From: Candidatus Falkowella caecavicola
GTDB lineage: Bacteria > Bacillota > Clostridia > Oscillospirales > Ruminococcaceae
Length of the DNA stretch: 44,810 bases
Assembly: GCA_904420125.1 (NCBI GenBank)
Contig: CAJFUK010000026.1
Coordinates: forward strand, 1 to 44,810
Direction: 5' to 3'
The translations under genes and the position numbers were made by a program. The stretch's first letter is position 1. Each line of letters starts with the position of its first letter. Positions 25,504 to 34,618 of this stretch are shown piece after piece. The notes beneath the pieces were generated by a model. The model saw only the letters and a program-made list of their open reading frames with translations. It made no database searches and was not told where the DNA came from.

Positions 25504-26838
25504 TTAAGCCCTCTGCCAATTTCCCTTGTAGTAAAACAGGAGCGCCAGCACGGCACCGACTCCCCAGCCGATCGGGATAGCCCACCAGATCGACGCATCG
25601 CTCTGGGTGATCCAGGCCAGCAGATAGGAAAATCCCACCCTGCAAATTAAGTCCGTCAGGGTGACGGTGGTAAAACCAAGCATATAGCCCGCTCCCCGCA
25701 GGATTCCGTTATATACCATCAGCACGGCATAAATCAAGTAGCCCCCGGATACAATCAGCATATATTGGGTTCCGACGGCGATCACCTGTGCGGCGTCTTC
25801 TGACGTATCAGCGAAAAGACCGATCATGTATTGCCCAAAGAAAACGACTAAGACCAGCGAAACCACCGCATACAAAAGCATGCTCAACAGGGCGGCTTTT
25901 TTTCCGGGTCCCACCCGTTCAGGCTTTCCTGCGCCCATATTCTGTGCTGTAAAACTGGACATGGCGTTTCCCATACTCATGATTGTCATCTTAAAGAATG
26001 AATCAATCTTGATGGCCGCGGAATATCCTGCAATAACCGCAGCGCCGAATCCATTGACCAGCGCCTGTACTGCCAGTTGTCCGACCGAGACGATCGACTG
26101 CTGCAAAATACTGGGCACTGCGATGACGGCGATCTTTCCCAGTGTATGCCAGCTGAATTTGGGATATCCCCCTTCTGTCTGAATGCTGCGTAGCCGACGG
26201 ATCAGGATCAGGAATGCAAGAATCGAAGAAAGCCCCTGCGCAATGAAAGTGGCCCAAGCCACTCCGGCGACCCCCCAGTGAAAACCGGCTACAAAGAGAA
26301 TGTCGAGTACAACATTGAAAAGAGAAGAAAAAATCAGTAGACCCAGCGGTGTTTTTGAGTCTCCCAGCCCGTTGAATACCGCCGTAGCCATATTATACAG
26401 AAAGAGGAAAAACAATCCCCAAATATAGATTCTCAGATACAAAGCGGAGTCTTCAAAAATATTTGCCGGTGTCCGGAGCAGCCGCATCAAGTGACTGCAG
26501 ACAAGCGTGCCGACCGCTGTCAACAACAAACTTAACACCAGCATCGAACTGACCGCGGTAAAAACAGCGGTCTTCATCCGCTGGTATTCTTTGGCCCCAA
26601 ACAGCCGTGAAATCACAACAGAGCTTCCCATCCCCGCACCAGTAGCCACAGCGATAAAAAGCATGGTTACAGGGTAGGACGCGCCGACCGCTGCCAGCGC
26701 ATCAACACCGGAAAATTTTCCGGCAACAACGCTGTCTACTACGTTATACATCTGCTGAAACATGCCGCTGAGGATCATCGGCAAAGAAAACCGCAAAAGG
26801 ATTTTTGACGGACTTCCCTCTGTCATATCTTTGATCAT
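25504..26838 (-). CDS. MATE family multidrug/sodium efflux transporter
   Basis: 444 residues from ATG 26838 (MIKDMTEGSPSKILLRFSLPMILSGMFQQMYNVVDSVVAG). A cytoplasmic-membrane antiporter with about 12 membrane segments arranged as two repeats: the first from residue ~12, the second from PSILQQSIVSVGQLAVQALVNGFG (~240). The N-terminal motif FQQMYNVVDSVVAGKF is characteristic of the DinF/NorM-related MATE group. The start is supported by the family N-terminus and by AAAAGAGATGG upstream; a longer frame begins inside the promoter. Monocistronic with its own promoter. The substrate cannot be predicted. Confidence 0.93.
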   Translation of the reverse strand: MIKDMTEGSPSKILLRFSLPMILSGMFQQMYNVVDSVVAGKFSGVDALAAVGASYPVTMLFIAVATGAGMGSSVVISRLFGAKEYQRMKTAVFTAVSSMLVLSLLLTAVGTLVCSHLMRLLRTPANIFEDSALYLRIYIWGLFFLFLYNMATAVFNGLGDSKTPLGLLIFSSLFNVVLDILFVAGFHWGVAGVAWATFIAQGLSSILAFLILIRRLRSIQTEGGYPKFSWHTLGKIAVIAVPSILQQSIVSVGQLAVQALVNGFGAAVIAGYSAAIKIDSFFKMTIMSMGNAMSSFTAQNMGAGKPERVGPGKKAALLSMLLYAVVSLVLVVFFGQYMIGLFADTSEDAAQVIAVGTQYMLIVSGGYLIYAVLMVYNGILRGAGYMLGFTTVTLTDLICRVGFSYLLAWITQSDASIWWAIPIGWGVGAVLALLFYYKGNWQRA

Positions 26839-26869
26839 AACACCATCTCTTTTCTTTTGATCCTGTTGT

Positions 26870-26897
26870 ATTATACCATAAACAGAGCCAAAAGCAA
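26870..26897 (-). promoter_or_regulatory. Promoter of the MATE gene
   Basis: Minus strand: -35 TTGCTT (26897-26892), 16-bp spacer, -10 TATAAT (26875-26870). It lies inside the gap after the ABC permease gene. Confidence 0.65.
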
Positions 26898-26969
26898 TAT
26901 AGATTTTTTCTTTTGCAGAAAAAATCAAAATAAGAGAATGGCTGGCCCCTATGGGCGAAACCGTTCGAA

Positions 26970-27710
26970 TTATCGAACCCGTTCAGCCGGGGCACGCCGG
27001 ATCAGCAGCCATAAGAAGAAAAATGAAAGCAGATAAATACAGGCCAGTGCCAGAAGCAGCCACAGAGGATTGGACAACAGTTCAAACGCAGATTCCAGCA
27101 GCCCCCCAAAAACCCTGCCAAAGGAATCCGGGAACAGCGTGATCAACAGCGGCAGGATAAAAAACACAACCAACGGAACCGAGACAGACACAATCACGCG
27201 TGCCTGTTTGTTCATTCGGTAATACGCACCGCCAATGCATAATCCGATACCATTAAAGGCCAATAGGAACAGGAGCGTACTGCAGACAAGCAGCAGATAA
27301 AACTGAACCTCGCCGTGTTCGGCCCGGTATCCGGGATAGAGCATGCCGATGATATCCCCGTTTGTGTGAATGATTTGAGAGAAAAGCAGGATCAAAATCA
27401 AGTCTGCAGCAGCACTGACTGCAGCGATCCAGAGAGAAAAACCAGCCAGCCCTTTAAAAATCGTCCGGCGGGAAACGCTGTTCCCAAGGCCAAACCGCAG
27501 CGCGACCGGAAATGCAATAATCCCTATGACCAGCAGGTTGATAAGGGAGGAAAACACGATTCCGTTCATGGTTGCATCCTGTGCTGTACTGGAGAGTGTG
27601 ATCGCGGTACATATGATTATATAAGTCGTACAAAAGCAGATAAAAAACCAAATCAGATTGACCTTTCCGATATTCCGCCATGTCCAGAGCACCATCTGTT
27701 TTGTTTTCAT
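26970..27710 (-). CDS. ABC transporter permease (YtrC/ABC-2-like)
   Basis: 246 residues from ATG 27710 (MKTKQMVLWTWRNIGKVNLIW), eight bases after AGGGAGG; an ATG at 27734 would overlap the upstream gene by eight bases and has a weaker site. Six hydrophobic segments are visible, including WFFICFCTTYIIICTAI, SLINLLVIGIIAFPVAL, SLWIAAVSAAADLILILLF, FYLLLVCSTLLFLLAFNGIGL, VSVPLVVFFILPLLITLF and LLALACIYLLSFFFLWLL. The first follows a short basic N-terminus. It is third gene of the GntR operon, downstream of its ATPase. The family handles peptides or stress from cell-wall antibiotics in some bacteria; that role here is inference. Confidence 0.85.
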   Translation of the reverse strand: MKTKQMVLWTWRNIGKVNLIWFFICFCTTYIIICTAITLSSTAQDATMNGIVFSSLINLLVIGIIAFPVALRFGLGNSVSRRTIFKGLAGFSLWIAAVSAAADLILILLFSQIIHTNGDIIGMLYPGYRAEHGEVQFYLLLVCSTLLFLLAFNGIGLCIGGAYYRMNKQARVIVSVSVPLVVFFILPLLITLFPDSFGRVFGGLLESAFELLSNPLWLLLALACIYLLSFFFLWLLIRRAPAERVR

Positions 27711-27726
27711 TCTTGTATCCTCCCTA

Positions 27727-28584
27727 TCAGGCATTGGTTAAGCGTATAAACAGCTTCTGCAAATCGAGCGGCGTGACTTCCAACCCTTCCGGCACGTCGT
27801 CGGGTGACCCCAGCAGGGAAGCGGTTTTTAATCCGCCCAGCGTTTCTGTATCCAGAAGGTTCTTCCCCTCGCAATATAAATCCACAGCAGCGGCCTTGCC
27901 GGATACGGAATACCCCATCCTTCTGACTTCTTCTGCGGATTGATCGAGCAGAATCCGGCCGTTTTTAATTATAACCACCTGCTCAATAATGTCTGCAATC
28001 TCTTCGATCAGATGGGTAGAGATCACAATGGTGCGGGGCATTGTACTGTAATTGGAAATCAATTCCCGGTAGAACAGCTCTCTGTGATTGGCATCCAACC
28101 CCAGTACCGGTTCATCAAACAGCACATAGGGCGTCCCGGAAGCCAGCGCAGCAATCAGTTTAACGATCGTGGTATATCCGGTCGAAAGATTTTTGAGCTT
28201 CTGTTTCCGGTTTAGCCCAAAGGCATCTGCCAGACGGTTGGCTTCCTCCATCTGGAAATTGGGATAAAAACTCCGGGTCCAGTTAAAAAACTGTTCGACC
28301 CTTCCGGTATCAGGCACAAAGGTTTTCTCTCCCATATAATAAACTTTTTCCAGTGCCCGGTCATTTTCAAACGCTGGTTCTCCGTCTATTAAAACCCGTC
28401 CGGAAGACGGGATCATCCGGTTGGTGATGATATTCAGCAGCGTCGTCTTGCCCGCGCCGTTTCGGCCCAGAAGCCCATAAATCTGATTGCCTCCAAAGCA
28501 GACAGAAACATCTTCCAGCGCTTGAACCTGTTTAAACTGCATGGTCAGATTTTCCGTACAGATTCCCGATATCGGATTACTCAT
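27727..28584 (-). CDS. ABC transporter ATP-binding protein (YtrB-like)
   Basis: 285 residues. An ATPase with Walker A GLLGRNGAGKTTLLNI, a signature written NLSTGYTTIVKL in place of LSGGQ (a change seen in the YtrB-like group), Walker B YVLFDEPVLGLD and H-loop VISTHLIEE. The C-terminal 70 residues are the accessory domain of antibiotic-related ABC-2 systems. The ATG at 28584 overlaps the gntR end by eight bases and has GGGAGAGAAC upstream, so the two genes are translationally coupled. It works with the permease at 26970. Confidence 0.92.
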   Translation of the reverse strand: MSNPISGICTENLTMQFKQVQALEDVSVCFGGNQIYGLLGRNGAGKTTLLNIITNRMIPSSGRVLIDGEPAFENDRALEKVYYMGEKTFVPDTGRVEQFFNWTRSFYPNFQMEEANRLADAFGLNRKQKLKNLSTGYTTIVKLIAALASGTPYVLFDEPVLGLDANHRELFYRELISNYSTMPRTIVISTHLIEEIADIIEQVVIIKNGRILLDQSAEEVRRMGYSVSGKAAAVDLYCEGKNLLDTETLGGLKTASLLGSPDDVPEGLEVTPLDLQKLFIRLTNA

Positions 28585-28954
28585 GATTGTTCTCTCCCTC
28601 TTGTTGCAGCATCTGGATCAGCTCGTCTTTTCCGATTTTCAGCTTAGCCGCTTCTTCCAGAAGTCTGATGATATATTGGTTGTAGAATGCTTCCCGCCGT
28701 TTCCGCAGGATATTTTCCGTCGCACCTGCTGTGACAAACATACCGACTCCCCTTTTCTTATACAGAATTTTTTCGTCTACCAGTAAATTCATCCCTTTTA
28801 ACACTGTTGCAGGATTGATCTGATAGGTAACAGAAATTTCTGTTGTAGACGGAACCTGCGTTTCCTCTGGAAAAGCTCCTGAAAGGACAGCGTCCTCTAT
28901 TTGTTCAGCGATCTGGATATAAATCGGTGTTTCGCTTTCAAAATTAATCTTCAC
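28577..28954 (-). CDS. GntR-family repressor, YtrA type
   Basis: 125 residues: a short GntR protein with the winged helix-turn-helix (YIQIAEQIEDAVLSGAFPEETQVPSTTEISVTYQINPATVLKGMNLLVDEKILYKKRGVGMFV) and only a ~45-residue helical tail, the YtrA subfamily layout. The start is GTG 28954 after GGTGGAAGA. First gene of a three-gene operon with an ABC transporter. A perfect 13-bp inverted repeat over its promoter (28968-29007) is the expected operator, so it most likely represses its own operon. YtrA-type operons commonly respond to cell-wall-acting antibiotics, which is family knowledge and not shown here. Confidence 0.93.
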   Translation of the reverse strand: MKINFESETPIYIQIAEQIEDAVLSGAFPEETQVPSTTEISVTYQINPATVLKGMNLLVDEKILYKKRGVGMFVTAGATENILRKRREAFYNQYIIRLLEEAAKLKIGKDELIQMLQQEGENNHE

Positions 28955-28967
28955 TCTTCCACCGCCC

Positions 28968-29025
28968 TGTTATATAGTTAATTACTTATGTAACTAACTA
29001 TATAACATGATTGCTGCTTTGTCAA
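28968..29025 (-). promoter_or_regulatory. GntR operon promoter with overlapping operator
   Basis: Minus strand: -35 TTGACA (29025-29020), 17-bp spacer, -10 TATAGT (29002-28997). A perfect inverted repeat TGTTATATAGTTA (28968-28980) / TAACTATATAACA (28995-29007) with a 14-bp spacer covers the -10 and the start site. A repressor bound there would block transcription. Confidence 0.85.
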
Positions 29026-29088
29026 GTAATTTTTAAAAATTTTTCATTTTGCGTCCCAGTTATCTACATGCTTCTTGAATAATAAATT

Positions 29089-29125
29089 AAGCCCTGGCTC
29101 GTTAAGAACCAGGGCTTGTTTTTCT
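29089..29125. terminator. ilvC terminator
   Basis: Stem AAGCCCTGG (29089-29097) with CCAGGGCTT (29109-29117), loop of 11. A T run follows on the plus strand (GTTTTTC) and an AT-rich tail on the minus strand. It ends the ilvBNC transcript. Confidence 0.8.
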
Positions 29126-29131
29126 ATGTAC

Positions 29132-30142
<1,011 letters not shown>

Positions 30143-30217
30143 TCATTTTATCCATCGGGGGCTGGATGCTCTGCATTCCATCCGAACCGATCTTATTGAA
30201 TTTATATAATACACAAC

Positions 30218-30250
30218 ATACGGCGCCATTAACCCCATGGGGAGCCGTAT
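30218..30250 (-). other. Hairpin between ilvN and ilvC
   Basis: Outer stem ATACGGC (30218-30224) / GCCGTAT (30244-30250) encloses CCCC-AT-GGGG (30233-30242). There is no T run after it on the minus strand, so it looks like a processing or mRNA-stability element and not a terminator. The 30128-30217 part also has an AT-rich TATTATATAAA stretch that might be a weak internal promoter. Confidence 0.45.
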
Positions 30251-30264
30251 ATCAAGTATCAGGG

Positions 30265-30753
30265 TTAACGAAGGGATTCGGTTCCCTTTTGGATTGCAAC
30301 AATACCGGTACGGATGACTTCCTTGAGTCCAAAGGGTTTCAGAAGCTCCAGCATGGTTTCCAAACGGTCCGCGGAATCGGAAACCTCTACGGTCATCGTG
30401 GTCCGAGTAATATCGCTGATTTTTGCTCCCATGATCTTCACAATATTCATGATCTCTCCGCGGTCCGCCGCATTGGCTGCAACCTTGATCAGCATCAGCT
30501 CCCGACTGATCATCTCATCCGGGTTGAGCGTCCGCAGTTTGATGACATCAATCAGCTTATTGAGTTGCTTTTCCACCTGTTCAATGATCCGCTCGGTACC
30601 ATCTACTACGATGGTAATCCGGGAAATCGTCGGATCATCGGTCACGCCGACAGCCAGACTTTCTATATTGAATCCCCGGCGTGAAAACAGGCCAGATATC
30701 CGGGAAAGAACACCCGGATGATTTTCCACCAGAATTGAAATCGTTCTTTTCAT
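30265..30753 (-). CDS. ilvN: Acetolactate synthase small (regulatory) subunit
   Basis: 162 residues from ATG 30753 (MKRTISILVENHPGVLSRISGLFSRRGFNIESLAV), the usual start in the family. The N-terminal ACT domain (~1-75) binds valine for feedback inhibition. The second half (ELMLIKVAANAADRGEIMNIVKIMGAKISDI) activates the catalytic subunit. The length equals that of typical IlvN/IlvH. It lies 87 bp after ilvB in the same operon. The ribosome site is weak (AAAGG at some distance), so translation may depend on coupling or be low. Confidence 0.96.
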   Translation of the reverse strand: MKRTISILVENHPGVLSRISGLFSRRGFNIESLAVGVTDDPTISRITIVVDGTERIIEQVEKQLNKLIDVIKLRTLNPDEMISRELMLIKVAANAADRGEIMNIVKIMGAKISDITRTTMTVEVSDSADRLETMLELLKPFGLKEVIRTGIVAIQKGTESLR

Positions 30754-30840
30754 TCTTTCGACTGCGCCTTTCCGGCCGGGTTCAAACAGAACGCCGGCTC
30801 TGTAAAATGACTGCCGCAATAAATACCGGCAACATACAAA

Positions 30841-32460
30841 TTATAAAGTGGGTTCCCCTTCTCCGATCTCCACGACCATCACATACGGGGTTTCAGCCTG
30901 CAACATGGCGTCAATGGCCGCCGGCGCTTCCTCCATGCTGGACACATGGGCTGCCGGAATACCGTAAGCCTCGGCCAGGGTCATAAAATCCGGACTTCCG
31001 TCCAGGAAGACCGCGGTGCAGTTATCCCGGTACTGCAAAGTCTGTAATTCCCGCACCATACCCAAACGATTATTCCGCATAATGACAATCTTGACCGGCA
31101 CATGGTGCTGGCAGATCGTGCCAAGCTCCATCATCTGCATCTGAAAGGATCCGTCTCCACAGATTGCCAACGTCTGCCGCTGGGGAGCGGCCAGTTTGGC
31201 GCCGACAGCAGCGGGAACAGAATATCCCATGGTCCCCATTCCCCCGGTTGTCAAAAAGCGCGTCTGTCCTTTCATCTCAAAATAATTGCAGGTCCAGATT
31301 TGATTCTGTCCGACGTCCGCAACGACCACTGCATCGGCAGCGGCTTTTGCAGACAACATCCGCATAAATTGTTTCGGGCTGACCCGTCCGTCCTGTGCCG
31401 GAGCCGGGTGCATAAACGCCTCTTTTTTCTCCGTCAGCCTGTCGATCCATTCTGTATGATTTTCTACGATATCCGCTTCCAGCAGCTGACGAAGAATCAC
31501 TTTCGCATCTCCGACAATCGGAATATTCGCACCCAGATTTTTTCCGATTTCCGCGGGATCTACATCAATATGAATAATCCTGGTTCGCTGTTCCAGCAGC
31601 CCAGGCGCAGCAACCGCCCGGTCTCCAACCCGCGCACCGATCAGAATCAGCAGATCCGTATGATTGACCGCATAGTTGGCCGCCTCCACGCCGTGACTGC
31701 CCAGCATACCAAAACTCAGGCGGTGGAAGGAGGGCATCACGCCGATCCCCATCATCGTATGTACAACGGGAATATCACAGCGTTCTGCCAGCTCGATCAA
31801 TTCCTGCGCAGCGTCCGCCAAAATAACACCGCCGCCCGCGCAAATCACCGGCTGTTTGGCGGCTGCCAGGGCTTCAATGACCTTTTTCACCTGACCAACA
31901 TGCCCTTTAACACTGGGTTTATAGCTGCGAATATCCACAGATTCGGGATAAGAAAAATCAATCCCTGTTTTCTGAATATCGACCGGAACGTCGATCAGCA
32001 CCGGACCTGGACGGCCCGTCCCGGCGATATAGAAAGCCTCTTTAAAAATTCTGGGAAGCGATTTGGCGTCCTTGACCAAATAACTGTGTTTGATAAACGG
32101 CTCCACGGCACCCGTTATATCGGCCTCCTGAAACACATCCCTTCCCAGCATTTCACTGGAAACCTGTCCAGTGATCGCCACCATTGGAACCGAATCCATA
32201 TAAGCAGTCGCGATTGCCGTAATCAGGTTGGTGGCACCCGGACCCGACGTAGCCACACAGACAGCCGGCCGGCCGGTCAAACGCGCATATCCGCTGGCTG
32301 CATGTCCAGCGTTCTGCTCCTGCCGGACCAGAATATGCCGGATATTGGATGCGGTCAGGGCATCATAAAACGGGCAGATCGCCGCTCCCGGATATCCGAA
32401 AATCACTTGTATATTTTCCTGCTCAAGGCATTTTACCATTGCCTCTGCGGCTGTGATCAT
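30841..32460 (-). CDS. ilvB: Acetolactate synthase large (catalytic) subunit
   Basis: 539 residues from ATG 32460. Thiamine-diphosphate enzyme making acetolactate from two pyruvates or acetohydroxybutyrate from pyruvate and 2-oxobutyrate. The N-terminal pyrimidine domain has VIFGYPGAAICPFYDAL, with the catalytic glutamate in HILVRQEQNAGHAASGYAR. The middle domain has GVEAANYAVNHTDLLILIGARVGDRA. The C-terminal ThDP motif is CGDGSFQMQMMELGT...RNNRLGMVRELQ. The FAD residues are those of a full-length anabolic enzyme, and presence with ilvN and ilvC supports the biosynthetic role. First gene of the operon, promoter at 32583-32612. Confidence 0.97.
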   Translation of the reverse strand: MITAAEAMVKCLEQENIQVIFGYPGAAICPFYDALTASNIRHILVRQEQNAGHAASGYARLTGRPAVCVATSGPGATNLITAIATAYMDSVPMVAITGQVSSEMLGRDVFQEADITGAVEPFIKHSYLVKDAKSLPRIFKEAFYIAGTGRPGPVLIDVPVDIQKTGIDFSYPESVDIRSYKPSVKGHVGQVKKVIEALAAAKQPVICAGGGVILADAAQELIELAERCDIPVVHTMMGIGVMPSFHRLSFGMLGSHGVEAANYAVNHTDLLILIGARVGDRAVAAPGLLEQRTRIIHIDVDPAEIGKNLGANIPIVGDAKVILRQLLEADIVENHTEWIDRLTEKKEAFMHPAPAQDGRVSPKQFMRMLSAKAAADAVVVADVGQNQIWTCNYFEMKGQTRFLTTGGMGTMGYSVPAAVGAKLAAPQRQTLAICGDGSFQMQMMELGTICQHHVPVKIVIMRNNRLGMVRELQTLQYRDNCTAVFLDGSPDFMTLAEAYGIPAAHVSSMEEAPAAIDAMLQAETPYVMVVEIGEGEPTL

Positions 32461-32582
32461 CAATTTAAAACACGCCTTTCTGCAATCAGTCTAAAAAATT
32501 TTTCTTCTTTATGATTCAAAAATCCGTATCATTCAAACATCGTAAAAAACATTAAAAATTTGTATCATCCTGTGTTCTTTTT

Positions 32583-32612
32583 ATTATAGCGCGCTAAAGC
32601 GGTATTCGTCAA
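32583..32612 (-). promoter_or_regulatory. ilvBNC promoter
   Basis: Minus strand: -35 TTGACG (32612-32607), 18-bp spacer, -10 TATAAT (32588-32583). A perfect palindrome TAGCGCGCTA (32587-32596) overlaps the -10 and could be an operator. The leader to ilvB is about 115 bases and includes a direct repeat GTATCAT. I see no T-box core or leader peptide rich in Leu/Ile/Val codons. The rest of the 32464-32737 gap contains no clear plus-strand promoter. Confidence 0.7.
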
Positions 32613-32737
32613 GCTTTTTGATAGAAAAAGGCATATGATTGCAAACACATAAATTTGTTGCAAATACACAGAATAGGATTGTGTATTGTCTTTGTAATCA
32701 AAACAGTACGCGATTTTAACCGGAAAGGAAGGGCAAT

Positions 32738-33169
32738 ATGAACACACAGAATGTAAATCTGCTCAATCAGCTTTACAAAAACGCCGATATGGGCGCAAGT
32801 TCCCTGAAGGCGTTGATTCCGGAAGTGACGGATGCCACGATGCGGGATAAGCTGAATTTTCAGCTGAAAAATTATAAACAGGTCAAAGAACAGGCGGAAA
32901 CCCAACTTTTGGAAATGGGCATTTCCCCGAAAGAACAGAGTGGCCTTGCCAAAGCCATGGCAGACATCAGCGTCAAATTGAATACTTTCAAGGACCGTTC
33001 GGCCAGTCATATTTCTGAGATGATGATTGAAGGCAGCAACATGGGGATCATCGAGCTGAACAAAGCGCTCAACCAAAATCCCCAGGCCGATGACCAGATC
33101 AAACAGCAGGCCAACGAGTTGATGCAGTTTGAACAGAATAGCATCAATGACCTGAAAACCTGGCTGTAA
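32738..33169 (+). CDS. Small all-helical protein of unknown function
   Basis: 143 residues, ATG 32738 after GGAAAGGAAGGG. The sequence is hydrophilic and predicted entirely helical: four amphipathic helices (NLLNQLYKNADMGASSLKAL; MRDKLNFQLKNYKQVKEQAE; LAKAMADISVKLNTFKDRSAS; KQQANELMQFEQNSINDLK). It lacks Cys, His metal clusters, signal peptide and membrane segments. The heptad character suggests a four-helix bundle, perhaps related to ferritin-like DUF2383-type proteins, but no metal-ligand pattern is present. It lies in an operon with the 60-residue protein that follows and is divergent from ilvB. Function unknown. Confidence 0.75.
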   Translation: MNTQNVNLLNQLYKNADMGASSLKALIPEVTDATMRDKLNFQLKNYKQVKEQAETQLLEMGISPKEQSGLAKAMADISVKLNTFKDRSASHISEMMIEGSNMGIIELNKALNQNPQADDQIKQQANELMQFEQNSINDLKTWL

Positions 33170-33198
33170 CCGGCAGGATCGGAAAGGAAGGGCTAAAA

Positions 33199-33381
33199 AT
33201 GGCGGATCTGCGCAACGGAAATTATACCCGGTATAATCCGGAACGGGACGTGATTCCCGAACGGACAGTTTTTCCTTTGACAGATTTTCATAAACGAAAT
33301 AAAAAAGGGGAGCTCATTCCTGAAACCACAGAAAGGGATGCGCTTGTATCCAAACTCATGGTAGACGCCAACGAAAAGTAA
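33199..33381 (+). CDS. Small basic protein of unknown function
   Basis: 60 residues, ATG 33199 after AAAGGAAGGG, 29 bp behind the helical protein gene. The sequence MADLRNGNYTRYNPERDVIPERTVFPLTDFHKRNKKGEL is polar and rich in Arg, Asn and Pro, and probably extended or disordered, with a short helical tail (RDALVSKLMVDANEK). The ribosome sites of this gene and the previous one are nearly identical (GGAAAGGAAGGG), supporting real translation. A terminator follows directly. No homologue is recognised from memory. Confidence 0.65.
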   Translation: MADLRNGNYTRYNPERDVIPERTVFPLTDFHKRNKKGELIPETTERDALVSKLMVDANEK

Positions 33382-33400
33382 GGCATCATCGATGACGCAG

Positions 33401-33450
33401 GGCGCTTTTTCAGCGGGAAAATTTTTCCTGCCGGAAAAGCGCCTTTTGAT
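33401..33450 (+). terminator. Terminator of the two-gene unit
   Basis: Stem GGCGCTTTT (33401-33409) with AAAAGCGCC (33435-33443), with a smaller inner stem in the loop, followed by TTTTGATTT. It begins 20 bp after the stop at 33381. Confidence 0.85.
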
Positions 33451-33513
33451 TTGACCGCTTTTCCGATCTACCTTCCATCTTTCACCCGCTGTCCGCCGTT
33501 TCTTCCTCATCCG

Positions 33514-34047
33514 CTAGCCTTTCTGCGGCCGTACCCCTACAATATGGAGGAACCGGATCATACGGATCGGATAGCTGGAAAGCAGCCGGTTATCCGCATC
33601 ATCGGTATGTGCCGCAATCCGTATCGTATGGAAAGCCGGCTCTTCTCCAACCGACACTACCAAAACCATATGATGAAAATCTCTTTCTACGGTTGCCAGC
33701 TGAATGACATCACCGGGCTGAATTTCCCTGATATCGACCTCCTGCGCATAAGGGCCGGGGCCCTGATTGGAAATCAGAAAACGATGAAAGTATTTCACGC
33801 CGCTCCAGGCCGGCGCACGGTTTTCGGGGCCGTAATAATACCAGCCGTAGGTCGGCGTACCATTCATCACAGGTGCGCCGGCATACACGCATTGGGAAAC
33901 AAAATTGGTACAATCTCCCCCCATGCCACTGAAATCCATATATAAAGGATTGCGCATATACGCCCATCGATGCGCGTATTCTACAGCCTTATGACGATTG
34001 TATTCCAAACGGCATGCCTCCTCCGGTATGTGTCTGATATGACGCAT
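33514..34047 (-). CDS. Amidase-domain protein (Amidase_6-like)
   Basis: 177 residues from ATG 34047 (MRHIRHIPEEACRLEYNRHKAVEYAHRWAYMRNP). The longer frame overlaps the upstream gene and reads through unrelated sequence. The domain is NlpC/P60-like: catalytic cysteine and following residues in GGDCTNFVSQCVYAG, later histidine in ERDFHHMVLVV. Similar clostridial proteins are cell-wall amidases or spore-associated hydrolases, usually with a signal peptide. None is visible here, so this copy is either cytoplasmic or exported by another route. It follows the second GrpB gene by 31 bp. The aromatic stretch TYGWYYYGPENRAPAW is typical of the family. Confidence 0.78.
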   Translation of the reverse strand: MRHIRHIPEEACRLEYNRHKAVEYAHRWAYMRNPLYMDFSGMGGDCTNFVSQCVYAGAPVMNGTPTYGWYYYGPENRAPAWSGVKYFHRFLISNQGPGPYAQEVDIREIQPGDVIQLATVERDFHHMVLVVSVGEEPAFHTIRIAAHTDDADNRLLSSYPIRMIRFLHIVGVRPQKG

Positions 34048-34078
34048 CCTATGCCGGAAACATCCAAAATGTCCCTTT

Positions 34079-34618
34079 TTATATTGCGCTTTCCCAGTTT
34101 CTTCCCTGTTGCCTGAACCAGGCCAGCGCTCTTTGTTCCAATTCCCGGACAAAAGCATCTTTTCCGTCGCAGTATCCTTCGATGTCTGCCGGATACTGTA
34201 GGCTCAGCCTGTATTTGAGCGCTCCGTATGCATTTGCCGCATCTGGATGCTCCCGCAAATAATCCCGTACAGCCAGATGCCGTTCAATGGCCAGCCGGTT
34301 GGCAGCGTCAAAAATATGGATCTGATGCGTGCGCCGGTCGCCGCCTTTTCTAAGATACCGCCTGCCCGGAATCCCCAGTTCGCCCATCCATTCATAGCCC
34401 AGCGCTTCCAGGGCAGGCCGCGCCGCATCCGCGTCTTTCAGCGAAAAAACCACCGGCAGAATATCGATGATCGGTTTTGCCTGCAAACCGGGTACAGCCG
34501 TGCTGCCGATATGAAATACAGCTGCCAGCGCCCCACCTAAAACACCACGGATCTGCTCTGCTTCCTGCCTGTAGATTTCCGGCCACTCTGGACGGTAAGG
34601 AACTACCTCTACCCGCAT
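34079..34618 (-). CDS. GrpB family protein (UPF0157), copy 2
   Basis: 179 residues, ATG 34618 after AAAGGAG. It has the nucleotidyltransferase-like core of the family: VVPYRPEWPEIYRQEAEQI at the N-terminus, HIGSTAVPGLQAKPIIDILPVV (~46-67) and the HQIHIFDAANRLAIERHLAVRDYLREHPDAANAYGALKYRL segment. Family function is poorly known; some members are nucleotidyltransferases, some occur next to CoaE. It is a paralogue of the gene at 34609-35226 and overlaps it by 10 bases. Confidence 0.88.
   Translation of the reverse strand: MRVEVVPYRPEWPEIYRQEAEQIRGVLGGALAAVFHIGSTAVPGLQAKPIIDILPVVFSLKDADAARPALEALGYEWMGELGIPGRRYLRKGGDRRTHQIHIFDAANRLAIERHLAVRDYLREHPDAANAYGALKYRLSLQYPADIEGYCDGKDAFVRELEQRALAWFRQQGRNWESAI

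Noticed and set aside
31102-32514. A 470-codon open frame on the plus strand
   Set aside because: It lies fully antisense to ilvB, whose motifs are complete, and the translated sequence has no domain, odd composition (many Arg/His/Gln) and no ribosome site.
32464-32737. Leucine/isoleucine attenuator or T-box for ilvBNC
   Set aside because: No T-box core, no leader peptide rich in branched-chain codons and no terminator hairpin were found in the leader.
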